From: Palaemon carinicauda
Taxonomy: Eukaryota > Arthropoda > Malacostraca > Decapoda > Palaemonidae
Length of the DNA: 64,000 bases
NCBI RefSeq assembly: GCF_036898095.1
Contig: NC_090730.1
Coordinates: 20,952,344 to 21,016,343 of the forward strand
Reading direction: 5' to 3'
The notes beneath the pieces are model-generated. The model did no database searches. It was given only the letters and a program-made list of their open reading frames with translations, and was not told where the DNA came from. Shown here in pieces: positions 1-9,535 of the stretch. Position numbers and translations under genes: made by a program. Numbering within the stretch: position 1 is the first letter of the stretch; every line of letters begins with the position of its first letter.

Positions 1-218
1 GCAGCCATTGCCTGGCCCTCCTTGGTCTTAGCTTGGGTGGAGAGGGGGCTTGGGAGCTGATCATATGTATATATGGTCAGTTCTCTAGGGCATTATCCTG
101 CTTGATAGGGCAATTTCACTGACCCTTGCTTCTGCCATTCATGAATGGCCTTTAAACTCTGAGATGATTATCATGGAAAAAAATTTAATTAATCATTTGT
201 GGAGACTTCAATCTTTAG

Positions 219-1090
219 TTGTATGACGCATCAAATCATGATGCTTCAGCATTTAGTGAGTTATTGGAATCATATCATTTGGCAAATGATATTGACTGTG
301 TAACTACTTTGACTGGTTATATGCTGGATTTAATTTCAAGTGATGGAATGAATAACATTTTATCTTATGTAAATGTAGAAGAAAAGTGCACTACCTCTCC
401 AGTGCACAAATTAATTACGTTTAGATTACCTGTACAGAAACACGCAGTGGTGAAGAAAATAAACTTTCGACATAAATCAAACTTTTCTCCTTGTGTATTT
501 ATTGAAGGAGTTACAAAGAAAATAAACAATGATATCAGGATTATCTGTGATCATGATAACCAACGTTTGTTGGAGGCTATGTGTGTTGACAGCCTTATGA
601 CCATATATAACAGGGTGAGTAAAAGTGAATATGATACCATGTGTCCACTGATAGGAAATTATTATTATTAAAGGCCTATCTCCTTGGTTTGATAGGGAGA
701 CTTTAGAGGAGAAGAAAGTGACGTAGAGAAAGGAAGTGGAATCTGTTGAAAACTAAAAGTACATGGATGGAATGCAAAACTACAATATGCCAATATCATT
801 ACCTACTAAGAAGGAAAAATAAGCGAATACAGAAGGTCCCCAAAAATTCGAATTACAAACACTCGGAGATACAAACACAACTCCAACTGAAAATCAGAAA
901 GATAAGATAAAGAAATATTGTAATAAACCAATATTATATAATTTAATACAGTAAGCAGAACAACATTATGATAAATATCTATGCATTACTGTTCACGAAA
1001 AGAAAATTAGAGCCATTGAAAAGCTCAACTACAAAATCAACGCCACTGAGGCAACTATAATCTTCAATGAAAGGGGGTCTACTTCTCAGA

Positions 1091-1122
<32 letters not shown>

Positions 1123-1560
1123 TAATAATAATAATATTTCATATGAAACCAAACTATTTGTTGAGTTTTCCAGTTGGAAATCATAGGCATGGGATTAAGT
1201 CTAGGCCTACCTTAGGGCAAAATTTTACAAAATTTGACTTACAAACAGCTTCCTGGAACCCATTAGTTTGTAAGTTATGTAGCTACTAAGAAGAGAAAGA
1301 CCCGTGAACCCACAACAGACATAATTATGTTATATAGTCTCCTAAATTTTATTAATAATAAAAAAAGAAAAAGCTACTAGAGGGCTACAGTGACCAGGAA
1401 CTATCAAACAATTTTCTAGAATTCTTTAAAAACAAAAAAGAAAATATGATTAGGTTATTTAAAATCTTTCAACATCAGATTAATGCTACACCAGATACAA
1501 AGATAAAACTAACGAGATTCTATAACACAAAACGAATTCACCGGGATCATTAAGAGCGTA
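219..1560 (+). pseudogene. Degenerate non-LTR retrotransposon fragment (CR1/L2-like endonuclease end plus linker)
   Basis: An open stretch at 219-671 (150 codons) resembles the C-terminal part of an endonuclease/exonuclease/phosphatase domain of non-LTR retrotransposons. It has a GYMLDLI segment like the usual GHTLDLV, then an HKLITFRLP segment like the usual SDHxLVxF. After the stop, a PWFDRET-like piece (about 680-710) fits the short connector that follows the endonuclease. Farther on, around 1375-1540, a DQELSNNFLEFFKNK-like reading fits the FxxFFxxKI linker just before the RT domain of CR1/L2 elements. Several stops and frame changes separate these pieces, so nothing functional is expected. 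The AAT microsatellite at 1090 interrupts it. The clade assignment is tentative; the general non-LTR identity is firmer. Confidence 0.45.
1090..1135. repeat. (AAT)n microsatellite
   Basis: A run of AAT/ATA trinucleotides with one GAT interruption, inside the non-LTR relic. Confidence 0.9.
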
Positions 1561-1683
1561 AAAAAAACATACAGTAACTGGAGAAGGAAACTTTTTTTAA
1601 TCTTGCCGATAGGAAACTTTTTTTTTTTTTAATCTTGCCGATATAATTACAAGAATAGTAAATACAAGCGGACCTAGAATTTA

Positions 1684-2191
1684 GCAGACCTAGAGTATGC
1701 TGATGATGCTGTCCTTGTTAGCAGAACACCACAGGATTTGCAATGCTTGCTTACCAGAATGCATGAAATATCACACGAGGTTGGGCTGAAGATAAATAGA
1801 AGAAAGACTGAGATGATGAGAACGGAGTATGCAATGGAAGATGAAATATCATTGGAAGAAGAAAGAATTAATGAGATAGAATCATTTAAGTATTTAGGAA
1901 TTATGATCTACAATACAGGGTCTTTAGAATTAGAATTTAGTGAAGGATTGAAAAAAAGCAAATCAGACAATGGCTAGGTTAAGTAAATTTTGGGAATCAA
2001 ATCGCCTGAAGTTACATATAAAAATCCAACTATATATCAGTTTAGTGAGATCGGTGTTACTCTATGGACATGAGTCATGGTATGATAATAAAACAATCTC
2101 CAATGGATTTAGATTTGAGAACAAAGCCCTCAGAAAGCTATTGGGAGTTAATTGGCAGGACAGGATTAGAAATGAAACCATCCATCCTTAA
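1684..2191 (+). pseudogene. RTE-like reverse transcriptase fragment
   Basis: Translation from 1684 gives LEYADDAVLVSR, the YADD catalytic box of a reverse transcriptase. It is followed by a palm/thumb stretch with the FKYLGIMI motif typical of non-LTR (RTE/BovB-type) polymerases. A frameshift near 1970 moves the continuation to another frame (1970-2191), where YISLVRSVLLYGHESW and a LLGVNWQDRIRNE segment match the conserved post-RT region (LLYGxETW, LGVxWxDxxRNxxI). The domain upstream of YADD is missing, so this is a 3' relic. The motif evidence for RT is strong; the RTE clade is likely rather than certain. Upstream at 1590-1635 are T-runs that may mark an insertion boundary. Confidence 0.7.
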
Positions 2192-2314
2192 CACGGGCCC
2201 AAACCATCTCAGTCGTGACACTCTTATCATCTCTGCAATCTTTACTGCGCCTGCCAGTCTTATTTAATAGTTTTACAATCTTTCAAACGGTGATATTCCT
2301 ATAATCTACCTCAG

Positions 2315-2385
2315 TTCTTCTTCTTCTTCTTCTTCTTCTTATTATTATTATTATTATTATTATTAATATCATTATTATTATTACA
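2315..2385. repeat. (TTC)n(TTA)n compound microsatellite
   Basis: TTC repeats run directly into ATT/TTA repeats with a few interruptions. The array sits at the edge of the dispersed repeat that follows. Confidence 0.9.
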
Positions 2386-3075
2386 AGCCAAGCTACAACC
2401 CTAGTTGGAAAAGCAAGATGCTATAACCTTGAGGGCTCCAACAGGGAAAAATAGCCCAGTGAATAAAGGAAACAAGGAAATAAAAAAAAACGATAAAAAA
2501 GTAATAAACAATCAAAATAAAATATTCTAAGAACAGTAACATCAAATTAGATCTTTCATATATGAACTATAAAAACTTCAAAACAATGAGGAAAAGAAAC
2601 AAGATAAAACAGCAGGCCCGAATGTACCCTCAAGCAAGAGAACTCTAAATCCAGACAATAGAACAGTGGAAGACCATGGTACAAAGGCTATGGCACTTCC
2701 TAAGACTAGAGAATAATGGTAAGGGTTTGATCTTACAGTGTCCCTCTCCTAGAATAGCAGCTTGCAACAGCTAAAGAGTCTCTTATACCCTTACCAAGAG
2801 GAAAGTAGCCACTGAAAAATTATAGTGCAGTAGTTAACCCTTGAACTAAGAAGAATTGTTTTGGTAATCTCAGTGTTGTCAGGTGTTTGAGGACAGGAGC
2901 ATGTGGAAAGAATAAGTCAAACTATTCGGTGTATGCGCAGGGAAAAACAAAATGAGTCGTAACCAGAGAGAGGGATCCAATGTAGTACTGTCTGGCCAGT
3001 CAAAGGACCCAATAACTCTCTAGCGGTAGTATCTCAACGAGTGGCTGGTTCCCAGGCCAACTTACTACACAACAA
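2386..3075 (+). repeat. Dispersed non-coding repeat, long copy
   Basis: This starts with CAAGCCAAGCTACAACCCTA, then AGTTGGAAAAGCAAGATG, a segment ending in GAAAAATAGCCCAGTG, and runs on to TGTACTGTCTGGCCAGTCAA-like sequence near 2980. No ORF is supported. A second copy of its first about 260 bp lies inverted at 3758-4035, which shows directly that it is repeated. Sequence of this kind is, to my knowledge, common in penaeid and other decapod genomes; its class (SINE-like, MITE-like or LTR relic) cannot be decided here. The right edge abuts an RTE-like fragment on the other strand. Confidence 0.6.
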
Positions 3076-3089
3076 CACTTCTCTTGTTG

Positions 3090-3302
3090 ATAGATCTTGA
3101 CTTTCAGTTTGATTGGCATTTTGTTATCACATACCATTCCTGCTACCTCCCTCCAGTTTTCCCGTGCTGTTTTTATCTCATTCTCAACTTCAGCCTCATA
3201 TCCTCCCTTCTCTGAGAAATTACTATCACCAACAATTACCATTCGGTCGAATATAATTTGTAAATCAATCGTTATCTTGAGATCGAATTCCTCCTTTTCC
3301 AT
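3090..3302 (-). pseudogene. RTE-like reverse transcriptase relic, opposite strand
   Basis: The minus strand reads GGYEAEVENEIKTARENWRE, followed closely by VAGMVCDNKMPIKLKVKIY. This matches the conserved region after the RT palm in RTE-type elements (a CEKEIxxRIQAGWxxWRKxSGVLCDRxIPxxLKGKxY pattern from general knowledge of the family). The frame ends abruptly at 3090, where the dispersed repeat begins, so the element was truncated there. The region just upstream on the minus strand (3303-3480) may continue the same relic but shows no diagnostic motif. It is a different copy from the plus-strand fragment at 1684-2191. Confidence 0.5.
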
Positions 3303-3515
3303 CTATCGATTTTCATTGATTTATTTTCTCGATTCAGAAGCTCATTGTCAAGTTTAATGTCAATTCTTTCCACCCTCAATTCCTCATCTTTCATGACCGT
3401 ACGCCCAACAAGATTTAGGTTGGATGGCAAATGTTTATATGCATTTTTTGGTTCTCATTTATCATTCGATTCCCTCATATCTGAAATATCTTAGACTTTA
3501 CATACAAGTATAAAA

Positions 3516-4035
<520 letters not shown>

Positions 4036-4423
4036 AAAAGGATTGTCGACAACCAATCACCATGACTGTAACATCCAATCATCCAAGTCCTTGACATTAT
4101 TTACATTACGTCAACCGGTCAACAATAACAACACTCCAGTCTCCATGATTAGTAGCAGCAGGTTTGCTAGGTTGGCCTCTTTCAGGCCAAAAACCTCAAA
4201 TTTGGCTTTTTTAATAAATTGGTCAGCCTTTAGTAGACTTTAGTATCATGCAAAGAATAGGTTGGCCTTAGATGCTATATATTTGGCCTTTAGTACTAAT
4301 GGGTTGGCATTTTAAAGCTGCAGTTGATTAGAAGTTGGCCTTTTCTCATTTAGAAAACTTGGCAACTCTGAGTAGCAGTGAATTTTAGTGTTAACCTCGT
4401 GTATTGTCTTTGGTGTTAACAGC

Positions 4424-4718
4424 CAGTGTTGCCAGATATGGAGATTTATCCCTAGATTTAGGAATTTTGGGTGTCTACTGGGGATATTCTGTACAAATTT
4501 CTATGAAGAAGAAACAGAAATTAGTAAATCTTTATATTGTTGCAATTAGTTTACTTGCTCTCTATATGAAATATTGTGATTAATTTCTATACGATTAAAG
4601 CCTACATGATCAGAATAAAATATATTTGTGGAAGTGGGGATTTTTGGGTTGTTTTGGGGGATTTTTTTTTTTTTATCAAGTTTTGGGAATTTTTACTCTA
4701 ATCCATCTGGCAACATTG
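4424..4718. mobile_element. hAT-type MITE, 295 bp
   Basis: The element begins CAGTGTTGCCAGATATGG and ends with the complement, CCATCTGGCAACATTG, giving imperfect terminal inverted repeats with the CAnTG start usual for hAT elements. It is flanked by TTAACAGC (4416-4423) and TAAACAGC (4719-4726), an 8-bp target duplication with one mismatch; 8 bp is the hAT length. It is AT-rich inside, with no ORF, so it must be moved in trans. A hAT transposase relic is present at 21578-21784, but nothing links the two. Boundaries are read directly from the sequence. Confidence 0.75.
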
Positions 4719-4886
4719 TAAACAGCAGTGACCAGTCTCACCTTGTCTTGGAGTACAGTAATATACTGTGATTGTATTCTTGTGATTTGCAGTGTTTGTG
4801 TTAAATTACTTAGCAATTTCTTGCACGATTTTCGTTATTTTCATTCGGTTTCTAAAATTACGTAAACGGAAACTACTGTCTCACGA

Positions 4887-4906
4887 ATGGCCGAAGAAAT
4901 ATTGGT
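4887..4906 (+). other. Possible host first coding exon with splice donor (speculative)
   Basis: An ATG at 4887 opens MAEEIL and runs straight into G|GTGAGT, a near-perfect splice donor (GT at 4905-4906). About 150 bp upstream is free of recognisable repeats. The window shows no downstream exon that I can connect to it, and such short matches occur by chance. Confidence 0.15.
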
Positions 4907-5448
4907 GAGTGTTCACATTTTCTTCGTGAAATGACAACTATTTATTTTTCATTGTTTTTTGTAAATTTGAAAGGTAGACCTACTGGCGTATTATTATTAC
5001 TATTTATTTGAATACACGAGCGAGGATATGAACAACGACACATGTTCAGTAGCAGGTTATGGTTATTTTACAATGATTTAGTGATTTTATAAGGATTTTG
5101 TTGGGAAAGGCTATTTACAAATCTTAATGTAGAAGGATTAGATTAGAGTAAAGTGCCAAAGGGCCCCGGAGATAACTTATCCTGCTCGGTGTCGGGTAAA
5201 AAATATGGTAAATGTCTAGGAGAAGGCCGCACCCGTTTTTCAAGTATTAACGACGAAAAACGGCAAAACACAACCAGATTATTGTTGCACAGTGCATAGA
5301 AACATGAGGAAATGAATAAAAAAGAAACTAAGACTTAACTCTTACACACAAAATGTAAGCATAAACCTACTACTACAATTATGGGGGACCCCAGTGGGAA
5401 AGCGGGGATTTTGGGTGGGGGGAGGAGGAGAAAAGTGATTTTTCGGGG

Positions 5449-5690
5449 CACTACCGAACCTAATACAACTACCTACCCTACCCTGGGGGCCCTGTACCCC
5501 TACCTAGGCCTACCGAGGGGGCTCCGCCCCCCCCCCTGTGACCCTCCCTTAAGGCCACAGTAATTTTCAGGGTACCACCGAACCTAAGATACCCACCTAA
5601 CCTAGCCTATGGGGCCCTGTACCCCTACCTAGGCCTACCGGGGGGGGGGGGCTTCGCCCCCCCTGCGACCCCCCCTTCGTTATACTATCA
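5449..5690. repeat. GC-rich tandem duplication with strong hairpins
   Basis: Two copies of a roughly 120-bp unit, each containing CCGAACCTAA, GGGGCCCTGTACCCCTACCT and AGGCCTACCG. Each ends in a near-perfect stem-loop: GGGGGCTCCGCCCCC near 5517 and a longer G-run/CTTCG/C-run hairpin near 5640-5662. This is sharply GC-rich in AT-rich surroundings. It lies immediately 3' of the Merlin transposase gene and may be part of that element, but no terminal repeat proves this. Confidence 0.7.
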
Positions 5691-5727
5691 CCATTATAAT
5701 ATATTCTATAAATCAATGAAGCTTACC

Positions 5728-6705
5728 TTAAACTGTTGGTTGGTAAAGATGTGCTGCTGCTTTGAGGAAAACGTGAAGCCATTGCGATGGTTCCCTGACA
5801 TGCAACTTGAAGTAGGAAGTGGCAAGGTACCTGACGAAGTGTTTTTTCCTCCTACCATATTTCGGCACTAAATTCTTCACGTCCCGCCACTTCCTCTCCA
5901 CAGTATTGGCATGAGCCTGTGTCTGGGGATCAACGAAGTGAAGGCTGTGGTTAACCGTCAAATGCTTAAAACCTTCCTCTGCCAGACAGTTATAAGCTCG
6001 CCAACAGTCCGAAATTATAATTGTGCCTGGCTCGATCCTCTCCTTAATCAGCGAGAGCAGGGTGTCACGATCCCGGGTTTCCACGGGGACCAGAAAAAAT
6101 TCACGTGATTCTCGGCAAATACCACCAAATACCCACTGGCCGTCTATTACTCGGCCAACATTATATTTGCGTTTGCCGAATTTGGACTCGTCAATTTCTA
6201 CTGTACAATTGTGGCCGCCAATTTTCTTGCTGCGCCTTAATACCCAATTAATTACAACTTCCCTGCAAAAAGAAGACCAATCACAGACAGTACCTTTATT
6301 TAATTTCAATTCAGAAATGGCCACATCGTAGCAAAACCAGTTTTGAACCCACAAAACTATAAATTTTAAATTAGTTTCAATGTCCAGTTTTCCTTTGGAA
6401 AACCAGGTACCCACAAACACCGACACTTTATATGAACAACGCTTACGTCTACGTCCTTTCGTAATGTAAGACTTGTCACACCTAAAACTATGTTTCTTGT
6501 AGTCAATCCTACACACTTCCTCACAATGCGGACACTTTTTATTTTGCAAAATTAAATTGTGTCTCTGGCACAAATCCACAAGTTTTTCGATTTTCCCCGA
6601 ATAGGCTAACACAAATTCACCGTAACTTAAGAAACAGTCGGCACAAGAAACGGGAATTTCAATTTCTTGTGCAATATCAGACGACGTGCTTGCTACGGCC
6701 TCCAT
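5728..6705 (-). CDS. Merlin/IS1595-family DDE transposase (ISXO2-like)
   Basis: A 325-residue protein, intact from ATG at 6705 to the stop. The N-terminal part has a cysteine-rich zinc-ribbon-like segment (C58-x2-C61, C76, C90) followed by a basic stretch KGRRRKR, probably for DNA binding. The catalytic core follows the ISXO2-like pattern of Merlin transposases: VEIDESKFGKRK with D172, IISDCWRAY with D233, and HANTVERKWRD with E270, giving a DDE triad. The family moves by cut and paste and usually makes 8-bp or 9-bp target duplications. I chose the start at 6705 because the 26 upstream in-frame codons come from the tandem repeat next door. I did not find terminal inverted repeats, so this could be an autonomous element with unmarked ends or a domesticated copy. 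The uninterrupted frame suggests recent activity or selection. Confidence 0.88.
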   Translation of the reverse strand: MEAVASTSSDIAQEIEIPVSCADCFLSYGEFVLAYSGKIEKLVDLCQRHNLILQNKKCPHCEEVCRIDYKKHSFRCDKSYITKGRRRKRCSYKVSVFVGTWFSKGKLDIETNLKFIVLWVQNWFCYDVAISELKLNKGTVCDWSSFCREVVINWVLRRSKKIGGHNCTVEIDESKFGKRKYNVGRVIDGQWVFGGICRESREFFLVPVETRDRDTLLSLIKERIEPGTIIISDCWRAYNCLAEEGFKHLTVNHSLHFVDPQTQAHANTVERKWRDVKNLVPKYGRRKKHFVRYLATSYFKLHVREPSQWLHVFLKAAAHLYQPTV

Positions 6706-6729
6706 GTCTAGGAACGAAATAAAATGGCT

Positions 6730-6864
6730 GGGTAAGAAAATGTATTGTCGCACTGTGATGGGTAAGAAAATGTATTGTCGCACTGTGATTGGCCAAACGT
6801 GAAGACGTCATTGGGAAAGAAAATGTATTGTCGCACTGTGATTGGCCAAACGTGAAGACGTCAT
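6730..6864 (-). promoter_or_regulatory. Tandem promoter-like modules upstream of the transposase
   Basis: Two full units of about 52 bp and a partial third share AAGAAAATGTATTGTCGCAC followed by TGTGATTGGCCAAACGTGAA and GACGTCA. On the minus strand, the coding strand of the transposase, each full unit reads TGACGTC (CRE-like core), an ACGT-containing spacer and GGCCAATCA (CCAAT box). The modules end 25 bp before the chosen start codon. The promoter role is inferred from motifs and position. Confidence 0.5.
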
Positions 6865-8270
6865 AGTGCACTAGTTTGTCTGCGGATTATAGTAGTTACA
6901 GGGCTCATTTGAGCAAAAATAAGACACAGTCAACAATAACAAGAGACTTAGAAAAATCTGGGAGGAAGACAAGAGTAGCGTGAGTTTGATCGTCGATATT
7001 TCGACTATTAATGATTTTCACTAAATTATCTCACTGGTATACCATTACATACATACATTCCTACATATTCTAGTAAAAATAAATTGAATATCAGTGTTAT
7101 CTTCATGCGGCCCTCTCCTAGACATTAACCAAAATTATTTAAATATGTAGCTTACAAATAGTAAAATAGGCTACCTTAAAAGAAAGTTATACAAATGTGA
7201 AATATACGTAAAGCTTAGTTTTGATGTGATTTCGACATTAGTCCTATATGTCAGTTATCAATGTTTGGGTACTTCACTACAACCTTAATAAAAGTATGAC
7301 TAGAAACCAGAATGGGAAACTAGATTACCTGTGAGATGGGTTTGTTAGGTTTGTGAATGCCAAGATGTTTTACAATACCATATAGGATACTTAAAAATAG
7401 AAGGAAAAATAGTATTTGTATCCAAATGTAGTTCTTGATTATTCCTAGTTTAGGTTAGTTGGGATGGTCCAAGTTTTAACTAGGTTATGTCTTGACTGAA
7501 TTTATGTGTTTTACCCTTTTCCATTCTATTTCTCTCCACCCAAATACTCTCATTTTGTATTGGTGATCTCCATTATTGCTAGACAAAATAGCATTGAAAA
7601 ACTATAAAAAAAAATCTAACTTGTTCATATATGTTCTATAATAGATATAAAAGTAATCTTTACTATTTAACCTTTTTTTGAAAGAAAGTGCTGATTGGTA
7701 CATATAGGTACAACAAAACCTCCTATCCAATCCTACAATAGAATGTTGGGTCCTAAATGGCCTTTGTGCTCAACCTACGAAGCTACCGTAGTATTTCTTA
7801 ACAAGTGTGGTGTGGTATGGATAGGAATTGGGTCTAACATAACCTTCTCTAACTTGGCGTAACTTATGATGTCAGGGCCGTACATGGCCTGAATGGATTT
7901 GGTTTAAACATCCGGATCCCTTTAAACCATTTGAGGAGTGGGTTATAGTACTTTCAAGGATGTATCTAAACCTAACCCAACCTAGGGTGCCCTGCCTGGC
8001 CAGTGATGATGGTACTAGTTGTTAGAGATGTGTATACTAACTTAATCTAGGCACCATGTCCTACCTGACTGGTGATCCCACTGTTTTCTCCACTCAACCA
8101 TATACTTCCTGCCTTCCTTAATTTTTGAGGGTTGCCTTGTGAGCTTTGAAAGTTTAGAACAATTACTGTAACTTCTTTTGTTTTTATAATAGTTGAAATC
8201 GTATACCTTAACAGTAAAAAGCCTCGCCTCTAGTTGGTTGAGTGACATTGGTTTTGCAAACTTTTAAGTT
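6865..8270. other. Non-coding stretch, nothing recognised
   Basis: About 1.4 kb of AT-rich sequence without a supported gene or identifiable repeat. The small open frames have no recognisable domain. Partially repeated CCTAACC/AACCTA words near 7960-7985 resemble words in the GC-rich repeat at 5449-5690, but I cannot define an element. Confidence 0.5.
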
Positions 8271-9272
8271 GTTCCATAACTGAAATACAAACCTTAGCTA
8301 TTTACATAGGGTTTACTTTCGGCGTAGCTGAAAGGACGAGCCATTAGAATTTAACGAGGGTGTATTACCCCCCGCACTAGTTAGCAGGGGGGTAGGGGAG
8401 TGGTAGCTAGCTACCCCTCCCCCCTCACACACCGGTGAACTGCCCCACTTCACTTTTGGCTTGGACAATGAACAGACGTCTCTGTCCCGTCCTCGCTTGG
8501 CAGCCATTAATGCTTTGTCTTACTAATTACTTACTTTTCTTATACTTAATGTATATGTAAACATTCTTATGTTTATGTATATATTTGAGTATAGAAATAC
8601 AGTAAGTTTCCTTTTCAGTGTTTGTGCTGTGTGTGTGTGTGTGTGTGTGTAGGAAGTCCACTCATTGTACGACAACTTCTCCGTGTGGTCTCAGGTCACT
8701 ACGGTGACTTTCATGGGTCGCGATCTCTCCCTTGGTCCTTCGGTCTGCCTTCGGCGGGCGCCGTGGGGAATCGTCATCGCTGGACTTTACTTACTATATG
8801 TTTCTCCGCTGTTCCTCCTTCCCTACGGGGAACTTGGTCTATCAGCGTGGGGAACTTGGGAGTTTTGTTTGACTACGGTCTCTCTCTCTCTCCCTGAGTT
8901 CGTTCACCCTTTTATTACTACTACGTATTACGGTAGCTTCCTTCCCGTTGCGGGTTGAATTGTTTCTCCGTTTATTTTGTCTCGATTATTTTTTTATTTA
9001 AATCTAATTGTATTTGTTAACTTTTCAGCTCTGTGTAGAACGCTTCCCTTCGGGGTTCATTCGTTCTTACTATTAGTAACATTTTTAGTTGAATTACATC
9101 TTTATAATTGTTATAATTCTGTTTTGTTACAGTTCTCCGCCTTTCCCCCCCCTTCCCGTGAGTGTCAGTGGGGGAGGAGGGGGCATTCCTGGTGCGTAAT
9201 TCTTATGTTCTTTTCCCTCTGGTTCCTCTTCGGAGTTCCCCCGGGGGAATTAATGTTAATTAATTGTTTTTT
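8271..9272 (+). mobile_element. DIRS family I copy A0: left inverted repeat and leader only
   Basis: The left terminal repeat starts GTTCCATAACTGAAATACAA at 8271 and runs to about 8480 (ending near CACTTTTGGCTTGGA). It is the inverse of the right repeats at 21010-21222 and 30375-30589. The leader that follows has a (GT)n run at 8630-8650 and several pyrimidine-tract/AG sites resembling 3' splice sites (TTTTCAG near 9027, TTTTGTTACAG near 9130). At 9273 another DIRS left end begins, so A0 is cut off before its gag gene. The leader after about 9010 is similar to 32826-33090 in copy D. No coding part of A0 can be identified elsewhere. Confidence 0.75.
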
Positions 9273-9535
9273 GTTCCGTAACTGATTACAAACCACGCTA
9301 TTTACATGGGGTAATTACTTCGCCGGCTTAGCTGAATTGACGAGCCATAAAGTTTTAACGAGGGTTTCCTACCCCTAGCTACCCCTTCCCCCTCACACGC
9401 ACTGGTGATTAGTTCACTTTACTTTTGGCTTGGAGAAACGACAGACCTGTCAGCGCATACCTCTCTGTTGACTGCCATAATTTTGTTTGCTTTTTCTTTT
9501 CAATGTGTGTGTGAAGTTGGCCTCTATTACTCCTT

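Noticed and set aside
5381..5563. 60-codon frame of Gly/Pro-rich sequence
   Set aside because: It translates a GC-rich tandem duplication with hairpins; no domain and no sign of conservation as protein.
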